A stretch of 64,000 nucleotides of DNA from positions 62,001 through 126,000 of the forward strand of contig CAZSMK010000011.1 in NCBI GenBank assembly GCA_964608095.1, written 5' to 3'. The notes under the pieces are model-generated. The model had not been told where the DNA came from. It was given only the letters and a program-made list of their open reading frames with translations, and did not search any database. The position numbers and the translations under genes were made by a program. The DNA comes from CAZSMK01 sp964608095. Lineage in GTDB: Bacteria; Sumerlaeota; Sumerlaeia; MWCT01; JAGHBZ01. How positions within the stretch are numbered: position 1 is the stretch's first letter; the number at the start of each line of letters is the position of its first letter. Below are positions 1-8,722 of the stretch, in pieces.

Positions 1-570
1 ATTAAAGGCATTAACACCCGCGGGCAGGATGACCGCTAATATCCCACCCAACAGACCTCTTCCTGCAAGGTTTATATGCAAGATGGGAAGGTCGGTAACC
101 GTCAGGTAAAGGGGAATGAAAATAACAAAAAAAGGCACCATCAAGGTGACGAAAAAAAGGTATGAAAAGATTTTGAGCGCACCGAGTCGAAGTTTGCTCA
201 GTGCATATCCCGCAAGACCCGCAGGAAATATCTGAAAAAACCACACTCCTATGACAATAATAATCGTGTTGAAAAAATAGCGCGCATAATTGAATTTTTC
301 CCATGCCTCCGAATAATTATCCCACTGCCATTTTAACGGGTCAGTCGTGGGTTCCGGAAAAAATTTCGGCGGATAACTGAACACCTCAACCGACTCCTTC
401 AACGCACTTAATAGTCCCCATAAGAAAGGCAGAAAGGTAGTAAATACTCCGATGGCAAGCAGCGCTATTATGGTGTAATATAATCCTTTTCCTTTAGGCG
501 TTTTGAGGTCCGCCTCTGAAATCAAGGTTCTTTCTCGATGTAGCGGCTTTCTTTTATTCCAGAATGCCAT
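1..570 (-). CDS. Carbohydrate ABC transporter permease, MalG-type (partial)
   Basis: This is the N-terminal 190 residues of an inner-membrane permease of a CUT1 sugar ABC importer; the gene runs off the left edge of the window. Reading the minus strand from the ATG at 570 gives a hydrophobic helix near residues 30-52, a periplasmic loop with PPKFFPEP, then FFNTIIIV and AGYALSKLR, the conserved core of MalG/UgpE-like proteins. The start codon overlaps the stop of the preceding permease by one base (TGATG), so the two are translationally coupled and should form the heterodimeric channel. The EAA loop lies outside the window. No ATPase of this importer is visible. Confidence 0.9.
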   Translation of the reverse strand, partial: MAFWNKRKPLHRERTLISEADLKTPKGKGLYYTIIALLAIGVFTTFLPFLWGLLSALKESVEVFSYPPKFFPEPTTDPLKWQWDNYSEAWEKFNYARYFFNTIIIVIGVWFFQIFPAGLAGYALSKLRLGALKIFSYLFFVTLMVPFFVIFIPLYLTVTDLPILHINLAGRGLLGGILAVILPAGVNAFN

Positions 571-1463
571 CACTGCTCCTTACGTAGTTTTTTCAATATC
601 ACAAAATAAGAGACTGCAATCACGACCAGGAAGATGAAGAGAGTAAAATTGATTGCAGATGCCATGCCGAAATTATAATAACGGAACGCGGTATTATAGA
701 TATATAACAGCACGGTCAAAGTAGCATTGTTAGGACCTCCCCCTGTCATAATAAAAGGCTCGACAAATACCTGAGAGGTTCCAATAATTTGCAGAATAAA
801 AATGATAAGCATAACGGGTAAAATCTGGGGGATGGTAATATGCCGAATCCGCTGCCAGATTGATGCTCCATCGATCTCGGCGGCTTCATAAAGTTGCGGA
901 GGCACCCCTTGAAGCGCCGCAAGATAAATAATCATGGTCGCGCCTGCATTCTTCCACGTGCTCATTATGACAAGACTTAGCAATGCCATCTTTTCGTTTA
1001 TAAGCCATCGCAACGAGGGGAAACCAATCATACGGAGTAACGAATCGAAAAGGCCTTCCTCCGGACGATAGAGAAACTTCCAAACCAGGATAACGACGAC
1101 GAGAGGAATGATAACGGGGAGATAGAAACCAAGACGGAAAAAGCCCGTTGCACGTCGGACCTCATTAATAGCGATGGCGAGTATTACCGGTATAAAGTAT
1201 CCAATCCCTATGCATAATCCCATAAAAATCAACGTGTTTTGCCATGATTGATAGAAGAGTGGATCATGCAGGATTCGCTCGAAATTTCCTAAGCCTATGA
1301 ATTCGGGTGGCACCAAAGGAGATTGATACTCGAAAAAGGAAAGCCATAGACCATAAAGAATGGGACGCCAGCTGAAAAGGATAAAGAATACGATAGCGGG
1401 TAAGAGGAAAAAGAAAGCGGCGATATGCTGTTTTTTTATTGCGTTATGTTTGAAAAAATTCAT
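570..1463 (-). CDS. Carbohydrate ABC transporter permease, MalF/UgpA-type
   Basis: Inner-membrane permease subunit of a CUT1 sugar importer, 297 residues, the usual length for UgpA-like proteins. About six hydrophobic segments are visible, starting at residues 13-32. The cytoplasmic EAA loop that docks the ATPase is present at residues 193-216 (EAAEIDGAS followed by a proline-rich end), and MTGGGPNNAT near residue 240 is typical of the family. It is co-transcribed with the downstream MalG-type gene through a one-base overlap, and it diverges from the binding lipoprotein at 1584. No strong Shine-Dalgarno precedes the ATG, which is odd for a transporter gene. The substrate cannot be inferred. 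Confidence 0.93.
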   Translation of the reverse strand: MNFFKHNAIKKQHIAAFFFLLPAIVFFILFSWRPILYGLWLSFFEYQSPLVPPEFIGLGNFERILHDPLFYQSWQNTLIFMGLCIGIGYFIPVILAIAINEVRRATGFFRLGFYLPVIIPLVVVILVWKFLYRPEEGLFDSLLRMIGFPSLRWLINEKMALLSLVIMSTWKNAGATMIIYLAALQGVPPQLYEAAEIDGASIWQRIRHITIPQILPVMLIIFILQIIGTSQVFVEPFIMTGGGPNNATLTVLLYIYNTAFRYYNFGMASAINFTLFIFLVVIAVSYFVILKKLRKEQ

Positions 1464-1503
1464 AATGCATGGAAAAAATTCAATTTTTTCTTGCTTTTTT
1501 TAG

Positions 1504-1523
1504 TACCAGTATATTAACTGGTA
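1504..1523. promoter_or_regulatory. Candidate operator palindrome in the divergent sugar-transport promoter region
   Basis: A perfect 7-bp inverted repeat, TACCAGT-N6-ACTGGTA, lies between the divergent permease and binding-protein genes. It falls about where the minus-strand transcript would begin and just upstream of the plus-strand -35 box, a position suited to a repressor acting on both. LacI- and GntR-type regulators often use such dyads, but no regulator gene is in view. Confidence 0.5.
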
Positions 1524-1525
1524 TT

Positions 1526-1554
1526 TTTACATGATTGCAAATGCTATTTGTCAA
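1526..1554 (-). promoter_or_regulatory. Candidate sigma70 promoter for the permease genes
   Basis: On the minus strand TTGACA (1554-1549) is followed after 17 bp by TGTAAA (1531-1526). The predicted start falls inside the palindrome at 1504-1523, which would allow direct repression. The -10 box is weak. Confidence 0.4.
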
Positions 1555-1563
1555 TTCTAAAAT
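1535..1563 (+). promoter_or_regulatory. Candidate sigma70 promoter for the sugar-binding lipoprotein
   Basis: TTGCAA (1535-1540), a 17-bp spacer and TAAAAT (1558-1563) lie shortly before the ATG at 1584. The leader would be short, with GGAG at about 1573 as ribosome-binding site. Confidence 0.45.
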
Positions 1564-1583
1564 TTATAGTATGGAGTAACGAT

Positions 1584-2990
1584 ATGAAATCTTTGAACAG
1601 AAACCAACTAAAAATTGGGGCTCTTCTTCTTTTTTCGTGCGCTATCTTTTTCTTTTCAGGATGCGGTTCTCAGCAAGACGAATCTCTGCCTGAGAGCCTT
1701 TCTGAAAAGACCCAATATGTGCTATCTCTCAACAACGGCGCAACCGAAGATGATAAACCACGTCTTGCCGAACAAGAAATGTTTAAAAGGTTATTCCGTT
1801 CACATTATCCCAATCTCGATGTCGAATTTGATACCTGGCAATTTACACCGGAAACCTTTATCGCTAAAATTACAGCAGGTACAGCCACAGACATTATGGG
1901 GGTTTATGCCACTGAAGGTGCCATCGTCATTGAAAAAAAACTTGCTGCCGAGATCACTGATCTGGTGAAAAACTGGGAACTTTATCCTTATATCAATAAG
2001 GAACTCCTCGAACCCTTCACCAATGAAGGAAAAATATACGGGGTTCCGGTCGGTGGTCTTGGGGGCGCCTATGTGATGACGCTTTTTTACAATATCGACA
2101 TGTTCAAGGAAGCGGGGATCGTTGATGAAAACGGTGAGCCTACACCACCGCAGACATGGGAAGAATTCGCCCAGATCGCCCAGCAATTAACCGACCAGGA
2201 AAAAGGTGTGGCGGGGTTTGGCATTCTCGGCGATTCGCAGGCCTCGGGATGGCATTTTCTAAACTGGGTATGGCAGGCAGGTGGTTCCTTTGAAGAAAAA
2301 ATCGACGGTAAATGGCAGGCGACTTTCGACTCACCTGAAGCGATTCGGGCTCTTCAATTTATTAAAGACCTCCGCTGGAAATACGATGTGCTCCAGAAAG
2401 ATGTAACCGCTAATAATGACGACCTGTTTGAACTCTTCGTGTCGGAACGAATCGCCATGGCGATTTTCACTCCCGAGTATCTTTTCTATCTCGTCGAAAA
2501 GTTGCAATTCCCCTTAGAAAAGATAGGAATCTGTCTTTTACCGGCAGGACCGGGAGGTCGCGCAAACCAGATGGGTGGCTCCTTTTTTATTATTAATCCT
2601 TCTATACCCAAAGATAAACAGGAAGCCGCTTTCAAACTCATCACCTTCCACTTCAATCTTGATTACATCGAGGCTGCATGTAAATTGCGAGTGGAATGGG
2701 ACCGTTTAGTTGGTGTTCCCTCGCTTCCGGTGTTTGTCCCGGAATATCAGAAAAAATTCGATGCAGTTATCGATAAATACCGCAACGTTCCACCACTTAC
2801 CGCGCTTATGGCTGAAGCGGTCAAATATATGCGTCCCGAACCTCCCTTTTACTGCCAGGTACTCTATAGTGAATATCTGAGCCCTGCTATTCAGAAAGTC
2901 TTGACCGACAAGGATGCAGACCCGGAAAAAATCCTGACAAGAGCAGCAAAAGATTTTCAAGAACGCTTTCTCGAAAATATGAGGTTCTGA
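1584..2990 (+). CDS. Sugar ABC transporter substrate-binding lipoprotein
   Basis: Extracytoplasmic solute-binding protein (family 1) of a CUT1 sugar importer, 468 residues from the chosen start. The ATG at 1584 is preferred over an upstream in-frame start because GGAG sits just before it and the protein then opens with a clean lipoprotein signal: positive residues, a hydrophobic stretch at 11-24 and the lipobox FSGC with the lipidated cysteine at residue 27. The region with DNGEPTPPQTWEEF-like residues and the AMAIFTPEY and GRANQMGGS segments are typical of maltose-type binding proteins. It is transcribed away from the two permease genes, whereas the usual order is one operon. Substrate is unknown, probably an oligosaccharide released by the glycosidase encoded next. 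Confidence 0.92.
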   Translation: MKSLNRNQLKIGALLLFSCAIFFFSGCGSQQDESLPESLSEKTQYVLSLNNGATEDDKPRLAEQEMFKRLFRSHYPNLDVEFDTWQFTPETFIAKITAGTATDIMGVYATEGAIVIEKKLAAEITDLVKNWELYPYINKELLEPFTNEGKIYGVPVGGLGGAYVMTLFYNIDMFKEAGIVDENGEPTPPQTWEEFAQIAQQLTDQEKGVAGFGILGDSQASGWHFLNWVWQAGGSFEEKIDGKWQATFDSPEAIRALQFIKDLRWKYDVLQKDVTANNDDLFELFVSERIAMAIFTPEYLFYLVEKLQFPLEKIGICLLPAGPGGRANQMGGSFFIINPSIPKDKQEAAFKLITFHFNLDYIEAACKLRVEWDRLVGVPSLPVFVPEYQKKFDAVIDKYRNVPPLTALMAEAVKYMRPEPPFYCQVLYSEYLSPAIQKVLTDKDADPEKILTRAAKDFQERFLENMRF

Positions 2991-3130
2991 TACCTTGTGT
3001 TTTGAGCCTCAGTATATAGATTGTTGGTGTGCACTCATAAAAAAAAGCCGTCATAAAATATAAATGAATTTTCTTTCATCTCATAGTTATTACTTTTTCG
3101 ATTTTAGAAGTGCAGGGATTACATCATTTT

Positions 3131-5062
3131 ATGATCAAAGATAAGAGTAATATGTATATAGGATGGGCAATGGAAGCCTATCCGAATATGAACGAAGCGG
3201 AGTTAGCCCGCCATGTGGAGAGACAGCGAAAACATGGGTCCTCCTTTATATGGATAGGTCACAACAATCCCGGCGAAGTGGATAAATATAAGATAGAGCC
3301 GGGACTTTCCTACGCAATCTACGAGGCTTTTATCGATAAAGAAGACCCGCGACACGATGATGCATGTCAGTTGGTCAGCGGATTTCATCGCTTGCTGAAT
3401 GTTTGTCAAAAACTGGATATGCCGGTCGTTTTCCCTGTCGGCTACCAGCTCCAGATGGGTGAACGATGGAATCAAGTCAATCAAGAGCATCTTCGACGCA
3501 ATTTTTCAGGAAAAATTGTCAATTGGGGGGGAGTAAGTGCCACTTATCTTTCACCGCGGTATCAAGAGGATATCATTCGTTACTACTCCTGGACTCTTGA
3601 AGAATTCATTCGACCCTATAAAGACAATATCAAACTCATCAACCTCGCTGATGAACCATTCGGGGGAGATTTTTCTTTCTGGGCAAGAGAAAAATTTCGA
3701 ACCATCTATGGCATCAGCATGGAAGATGCGCTGAAGAGTGGAGGAGACTATGTAAAGAAACTTGGTGAATTTCAATCCAGATATATTGTGGAATATGCCC
3801 GATGGAGTGCCGAAACATGGCACAACATGTACCCGGAAATTCCTACCACCATGAGTTTCTGTGGACATCACGGTCGTGAAGAAAACCACATGCCTGATGT
3901 GGTTGCCTTATTTGAAGACACACCCGATCATTTCGAGCCGACATTCGATGTGTATCCCCGCGACGGCTCGTTCAAAGACCCTATAGCTGAGTCGGATATT
4001 ACCATGCTGGTGATTTTTCTTCGACAGATTGCGTACCTTTCTCACACACATTCCAAACCCTATTGGCTATGGACAACGGGTAACAGCTGGGGGCTCGGTC
4101 AAAACAGCAGCGACAAAGGGAACATAAGCGATGCTCTGGCAAATCAGTTTTTTGCAGTCAGTTCAGCCGCCCTTAACGGTGGAAATCTTCGCGGCATCGC
4201 TATCTGGAATTACAATATTAAGCACCAGGGCTTATACAACGATACCAATCCCATAGTCTACGATCCGGACGACTTGTTTGCCAAAAATACGCGTTTTTTG
4301 AACTGGCTTACATGTTATGTACAAGGCAGTGATATGCAACAACCTGCTGAAGCTGCCCTGATCTTACCCCGAGAGTTTGGATATAAAAAAATCGGTGAAT
4401 CGAAACGGTGTGTCTGGATTCGCTTTTATGGACTTCAACATCTTCATGCACTTGCCAAACAAGCGAAAAATTTTATTGTCGCTGCATCGTTCGATGATGT
4501 TCTGAACTATGAGGATTCCCATCTCGGCGAGCTGAAGGTTATCATTTACCTTTCCGATGATGGAAGCGAACTCTCTGAAACAACAATAAAACGAATCGCC
4601 ACATTTTTGAAACAACGAGATGAGATTCACAAATGCCCTCAACTCATTATACCCTCTCAAATTGTTGCTCATCTAGGGAAAGCAGTGAATCTCCGAATCA
4701 CTCAGCATTTGATAGCCTTACCCGGCACGCCTGAACACGTTCCTCCCGAGTTCTGGAATGAAAACCTGAACGATATTCTCGACTATTCTTTCTTGAATAA
4801 CATCTACATTGCCGGTATGGATGACCTGCGACTGTTCTATAATTTGAGTAGTTGTAAAAATCCTCTTTTCATGAAAAATGAATTGGGGAAATGGTATTAT
4901 CTTATTGATCCTGCGGGTAATGTCAGGGAGAAAGTCACAATCAACAATTCGGACGTGCAACATGCTATTCATATCAATCATCACGGTTTCGTACTCACAT
5001 TCAATAGTCTAAACCTGATAGAAGATCCCTCAACATTCTTAAAAAAATCCGTTACCGTATAA
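3131..5062 (+). CDS. Glycoside hydrolase-like TIM-barrel protein, cytosolic
   Basis: A protein of about 643 residues with no signal peptide, so presumably cytoplasmic. The first 400 residues look like a clan-A glycosidase barrel: WIGHNNPGE near the start, a strand ending NLADEPFGGD where the glutamate of DEP is the expected acid/base, and aromatic sugar-binding stretches such as KPYWLWTTGNSWG. The C-terminal third resembles the trimerisation/GATase-like part of GH42-type enzymes (ALILPREFG, IIYLSDDGSEL). It follows the binding lipoprotein after about 140 bp and may act on the imported sugar. The start is uncertain: GTG 3110, ATG 3131 and ATG 3152 are all in frame and none has a strong ribosome site. 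The exact GH family is not recognised. Confidence 0.7.
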   Translation: MIKDKSNMYIGWAMEAYPNMNEAELARHVERQRKHGSSFIWIGHNNPGEVDKYKIEPGLSYAIYEAFIDKEDPRHDDACQLVSGFHRLLNVCQKLDMPVVFPVGYQLQMGERWNQVNQEHLRRNFSGKIVNWGGVSATYLSPRYQEDIIRYYSWTLEEFIRPYKDNIKLINLADEPFGGDFSFWAREKFRTIYGISMEDALKSGGDYVKKLGEFQSRYIVEYARWSAETWHNMYPEIPTTMSFCGHHGREENHMPDVVALFEDTPDHFEPTFDVYPRDGSFKDPIAESDITMLVIFLRQIAYLSHTHSKPYWLWTTGNSWGLGQNSSDKGNISDALANQFFAVSSAALNGGNLRGIAIWNYNIKHQGLYNDTNPIVYDPDDLFAKNTRFLNWLTCYVQGSDMQQPAEAALILPREFGYKKIGESKRCVWIRFYGLQHLHALAKQAKNFIVAASFDDVLNYEDSHLGELKVIIYLSDDGSELSETTIKRIATFLKQRDEIHKCPQLIIPSQIVAHLGKAVNLRITQHLIALPGTPEHVPPEFWNENLNDILDYSFLNNIYIAGMDDLRLFYNLSSCKNPLFMKNELGKWYYLIDPAGNVREKVTINNSDVQHAIHINHHGFVLTFNSLNLIEDPSTFLKKSVTV

Positions 5063-5186
5063 CCCAGAACGCATCTTGTGTCCCTTTTGTAATAACAACC
5101 ACCACGTCGAATGGTAAATTATTTCGTCACTTACGAGATATAATCTTTTTCAGATTTTTCTATAATAACCGATAAGATAAATAGAG

Positions 5187-5215
5187 TTGACATTTGATAG
5201 AGCGTAAGATATGTT
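5187..5215 (+). promoter_or_regulatory. Sigma70-like promoter
   Basis: A consensus TTGACA (5187-5192) is followed after exactly 17 bp by TATGTT (5210-5215), about 40 bp before the ATG at 5256, which has AAGGAG as ribosome-binding site. This should drive the membrane-protein gene at 5256. Confidence 0.6.
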
Positions 5216-5255
5216 AAAAGTAATTTTTCGACATTATTAAGAAAGGAGATCTGTA

Positions 5256-5894
5256 ATGGTCGACAAAGAGCAAGAAAAAGGGAAAAAGGAAGAACCAGAG
5301 AAGGAGCAGGAGGCTACCCCTCAAGAACCGGTTATTACCGCTGAACAATTGGAGAAGGCAAAAAAAGTTTCCAGGAATGTATTTAACGATGCCATCGCCC
5401 TTTTATTCGACTCTGATAACCGAATTAAACCTCTTGCACAAACCAAGGATATGGCATTCTCTCTCATTGTTGCTGCGGTGTTTATCCTCCTCATCACTAT
5501 CTTCAACAGGGCGGTCTTTCCTTTTCAATGGAGCGGATTGAAGATGTTCCTATCCGGCGTGATTCTCTACTTTGCCGGGGCATTGAGCATCTACATTGTC
5601 ATCCGGTTTATGGCGGCTAAAGAAGCCCTTATTACCGAAGGTCTGAATATCATGAGCATCTCCTTTATCCCGCTGATCGTTGCGCTCATCCTGGCATTCA
5701 TCTTTGGCCTTGCCAAAGCATATGAAATCGCACTATTCCTTTTATACTTCGGTTCGATAATGTCCTTTATCCTCTTCTATAACGCCATTAGAATCTGTTA
5801 CCAGATCACAATACGTTCTTCTCTTTACATGATACCCATTATATTGACTGTGATTGCCATAATCGTACGTATCCTTCTCCAGATATTATTTTAG
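5256..5894 (+). CDS. Yip1-like multi-pass membrane protein
   Basis: A 212-residue integral membrane protein. The first 35 residues are strongly charged, rich in Lys, Glu and Gln, and cytoplasmic in character. An amphipathic stretch follows, then about five hydrophobic helices from residue 68 to the C-terminus. The pattern of a soluble acidic head followed by five helices, with an RIKPLAQTKD-type segment before the first helix, resembles bacterial Yip1/YIF1-domain proteins, whose role is unknown. The start is secure: AAAGGAGATCTGTA directly precedes the ATG, and a good promoter lies upstream. It stands alone, facing the secreted-protein genes on the other strand. Family assignment is tentative. 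Confidence 0.8.
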   Translation: MVDKEQEKGKKEEPEKEQEATPQEPVITAEQLEKAKKVSRNVFNDAIALLFDSDNRIKPLAQTKDMAFSLIVAAVFILLITIFNRAVFPFQWSGLKMFLSGVILYFAGALSIYIVIRFMAAKEALITEGLNIMSISFIPLIVALILAFIFGLAKAYEIALFLLYFGSIMSFILFYNAIRICYQITIRSSLYMIPIILTVIAIIVRILLQILF

Positions 5895-5964
5895 TAAGCC
5901 GGACACCTTTGCTGATTATGTATAACTGAGCTGGATAAATCGGAGAGATTATTCATAGAGGCAG

Positions 5965-5998
5965 GGGTAGCGGAATTAATCCTGTGCTCTCGCTACCC
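5965..5998. terminator. Candidate bidirectional hairpin terminator
   Basis: GGGTAGCG (5965-5972) and its exact complement CGCTACCC (5991-5998) can pair around an 18-base loop between two convergent genes. A pyrimidine-rich stretch with a short T run follows on the plus strand. The loop is long and the T tract is weak, so the call is modest. The rest of the 5895-6139 gap shows nothing else. Confidence 0.35.
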
Positions 5999-6139
5999 TA
6001 CCCTCTTTTCCTTCGTTTAAAGTACCATTTCGGCTTTCCCCAATAGAAACTCCTCCCTTATATGAACGAGTTCAGCCCTTTTCCCGTTTGTTTCAAGAAA
6101 TTTCCCCCAGCCTCGAGAACAGTATCACGATCACAATCG

Positions 6140-7270
6140 TCATCGTTTGCTGCTTGTTCTTTTCCGTGTGCTCATTTTTTCCTGCAGTTCAATATACTTC
6201 ATGGCGGCAAACACCTCGGCAAATCTGGCTCTCCGCCCTGTTGACAATTCAACTGTTCTGTCAAGGTAAGGACCTATGACGAGGTTGACACCTTCAAATC
6301 CCTCGGGCGCTTTTGAATAAAGTTCTTCAAGCACGGAAGAGAGCTCTTTTTCCTTTTCAATATCGAGTGATTTAAGTTCCTGAACCAGTTCTGCAAGCTC
6401 AGGTGGAGGGTCGTGCTTAGCGTTACTCCACGCGGCAACAATGGGTAAGTAGACAGATGTCATCGATCCGGATTTAATATCCACTTTCCCCGAAGCGAAG
6501 CCGGGCTTGTTATCGTTTGCAAAAAGACTGATGTACACTGTCCCTTCGGGAAGTCCATAAATAGTAGAGCGTCCTGCAGGCATGCGGTTTCCGCCGATCA
6601 TGTTTTTCATAAACTCACCACCCCATGCGGCAAAACCCAAAATCGGATCTGCTCGCGGCGGTGCTGTGCTTATCACCATGTAGATGTCATCATTGGGCGC
6701 ATCTTCGTCGATTCGCAGTATACCGTTTCCTGAAGGTGAAATCCTCATTGTCACTACCGAACCGGTGGTGAGTCTTATATTATCTGCCACTCCGAAGAGT
6801 GCTATTTCCTCACCATTGACATCGAGCAAGCTCTTGACTGAATCCGCATCCTTCCATGTTTGGGCGACCAGACGATAACGTCCGATAGGAATGTGCTCGA
6901 ACGCGAAAGCACCGTTATCGTCAGTTGTCCTGTGCTCGAGTTTATCCGTAAATGTACCGAGCATAATGGAGAATGTGAAAGGAATATACGAGTCGCGTGC
7001 GATAGGAATTCCCGTGCCCTCATCGCATAGCGCCACTTGAACACCCGCAGCAGGTTTCCCTTCTCTATCAAAAACAAATCCCTTTATGGTTCCTTTTGCT
7101 TCCGGCACTTCACGTTTAATATAAGAGGGTATAGGCCGCTCCGTTTTCTCAGACCTTGATGGTGTGCTTCTCTGTCCTGCAGCGTGGTAAGTACTTAAGG
7201 ATAAAAGCACAAAAGAAAAGATCAAATGAACCCAACTGTATCCTTTGAAGAAATTATGTGTTCGACACAT
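6140..7270 (-). CDS. Secreted protein with carboxypeptidase regulatory-like domain
   Basis: A 376-residue exported protein. A signal peptide is visible at residues 1-33 (hydrophobic LIFSFVLLSLS ending in AAGQ). Residues 60-140 match the carboxypeptidase regulatory-like (transthyretin-like beta-sandwich) pattern: GTIKGFVFDREGKPAAGVQV, then TTDDNGAFAFEHIPIGRYRL. The remainder has further beta-rich segments and a charged helical C-terminus that ends in Lys/Arg. AGGAGG precedes the ATG, so the start is secure. It is the last of three consecutive minus-strand genes for secreted proteins, 59 bp after the subtilase. Such domains usually mediate surface attachment or cargo display; no catalytic motif is seen. 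Confidence 0.8.
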   Translation of the reverse strand: MCRTHNFFKGYSWVHLIFSFVLLSLSTYHAAGQRSTPSRSEKTERPIPSYIKREVPEAKGTIKGFVFDREGKPAAGVQVALCDEGTGIPIARDSYIPFTFSIMLGTFTDKLEHRTTDDNGAFAFEHIPIGRYRLVAQTWKDADSVKSLLDVNGEEIALFGVADNIRLTTGSVVTMRISPSGNGILRIDEDAPNDDIYMVISTAPPRADPILGFAAWGGEFMKNMIGGNRMPAGRSTIYGLPEGTVYISLFANDNKPGFASGKVDIKSGSMTSVYLPIVAAWSNAKHDPPPELAELVQELKSLDIEKEKELSSVLEELYSKAPEGFEGVNLVIGPYLDRTVELSTGRRARFAEVFAAMKYIELQEKMSTRKRTSSKR

Positions 7271-7329
7271 TCTTGAACCTCCTATAACAGAATAATTAAA
7301 ACGCTCATACTATTCTGAGAAATAAGCCC

Positions 7330-8553
7330 TCAATCTTTTGATTTCCGTATATCTTCAATCAATGCAACCGGATTGATGATTTTCCCAAAAGAGTATTTTT
7401 GATTTCTATGTTCCAACGAAATACTTTGCCCCGCGTTAAGTGCGCTATGCCAGAATTCTTCGGAGGAAATATCTGGCTTCACCTGAACAGCAAGAGCATA
7501 CATTCCGGCAATATAGGGTATTGCCCAACTCAGACCTCCCACCCGATAAAACACATACTCTTCCTTACCGGTCGGACTTGCGGTGGTTCTGGAATCCATA
7601 GGAACCATGAGGCAATCATCAAAAACGTCCGGTGAAAAATAGAATCCCGCATCCCAGAAAAAACCGGGTCTATATGAGTTGATGTTATCGGGCTCAGACC
7701 GTGGGTCACGGTTCATTCCCATGAACTTGAAGCCATGAATTTGAGCCGATGAGGAACATAGGACGAACATGTTATCCGCTCGGGCACGTTCAATCGCAGA
7801 GGTAATTTCGTCGTATCCCTTCACGCCGGGAGCAAAGCCGAGAGAAATGGAAAGTACGCGGATTTTTCTGTCGTCAGGCAGCATGCGGTTTATCTCCAGA
7901 ATCCTTTCGATACCCCGGGTATAATAATTGTAATCATAGACGAATTCTTTCGTTTCCAAATTTTGCTTACCCGCAATGGTTGCAATGTAATAAAGGTCAA
8001 CTTCGGGAGCGACACCGACACTTTTGCCGGCGGCAATAGATGCCACGGCTGCTCCATGCATCTGAGCATTCCAGTATTCTGGAATTTCAATTTCTTCATA
8101 CAAACGTAAACGTTCTGCATATTCAGCATGATCAACGAGAAGCCTCTGATCGATTATGGCAATTCCCACGCCCTTACCCGTTATCCCCTGTTCATGAAGT
8201 CTACGAACACCAAGTCCCGGGTTCTTCCCGTTTTGCAGAATCTGCTTCACATCGAAATCTTCAGGCATACGATTAGAAGAGGGCCAGATTGTGCGCTCAT
8301 CAAAATCCGCCATAAGAAGTTCCCCACGCGAATCCCGTAAATCCAGACCTGAAACATCGTAACTTCGTAAATCAACCTGAAACGGCTCGCCGCTTTCTAA
8401 TTTAAACGTTGGCAGCTCCTTTAACCTGCCCCTGAAATAATTCGCAGCGGGTGGAACACAATCAATTTTGGGAAATGCTATCCCCTCATCAGTGGCATAT
8501 AAAGCGCCTCCCACAACGAGAAAGAAAACGAATATGAAAACTAAGGTTCTCAT
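7330..8553 (-). CDS. Secreted subtilisin-like (S8) serine protease, atypical
   Basis: A 407-residue exported protein with a signal peptide at residues 1-20. A subtilase fold is evident: the Asp in GVGIAIID (D135), the His in MHGAAVASIAAG (H166) and the Ser in GGLSWAIPYIAG (S342) keep the order and spacing of the S8 triad. It is atypical: the usual DTG/DSG is DQR, HGT is HGA, GTSMA is GLSWA, and the oxyanion-hole Asn expected after the VLCSSSA strand (about 264-271) is absent. It may therefore be a weak protease or a binding protein. About 100 residues precede the catalytic core and may be a propeptide. It lies 59 bp upstream of the CarboxypepD_reg-like gene and probably shares a transcript with it. 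Confidence 0.83.
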   Translation of the reverse strand: MRTLVFIFVFFLVVGGALYATDEGIAFPKIDCVPPAANYFRGRLKELPTFKLESGEPFQVDLRSYDVSGLDLRDSRGELLMADFDERTIWPSSNRMPEDFDVKQILQNGKNPGLGVRRLHEQGITGKGVGIAIIDQRLLVDHAEYAERLRLYEEIEIPEYWNAQMHGAAVASIAAGKSVGVAPEVDLYYIATIAGKQNLETKEFVYDYNYYTRGIERILEINRMLPDDRKIRVLSISLGFAPGVKGYDEITSAIERARADNMFVLCSSSAQIHGFKFMGMNRDPRSEPDNINSYRPGFFWDAGFYFSPDVFDDCLMVPMDSRTTASPTGKEEYVFYRVGGLSWAIPYIAGMYALAVQVKPDISSEEFWHSALNAGQSISLEHRNQKYSFGKIINPVALIEDIRKSKD

Positions 8554-8722
8554 TTTACTTATATTCCTTATAAAGCCATTATCTCTCGGGTTGAATATAA
8601 TAAATCAACTACATAGCACTGTAATTTTTATGACGTCAATAACGTTCCCTCTTCAAGTCTAATCCTTTTGTGTCGTTTTGCGAGTAGTGAAAATCGTAGC
8701 GAAATAGGCTTCTGAAGGGTGC

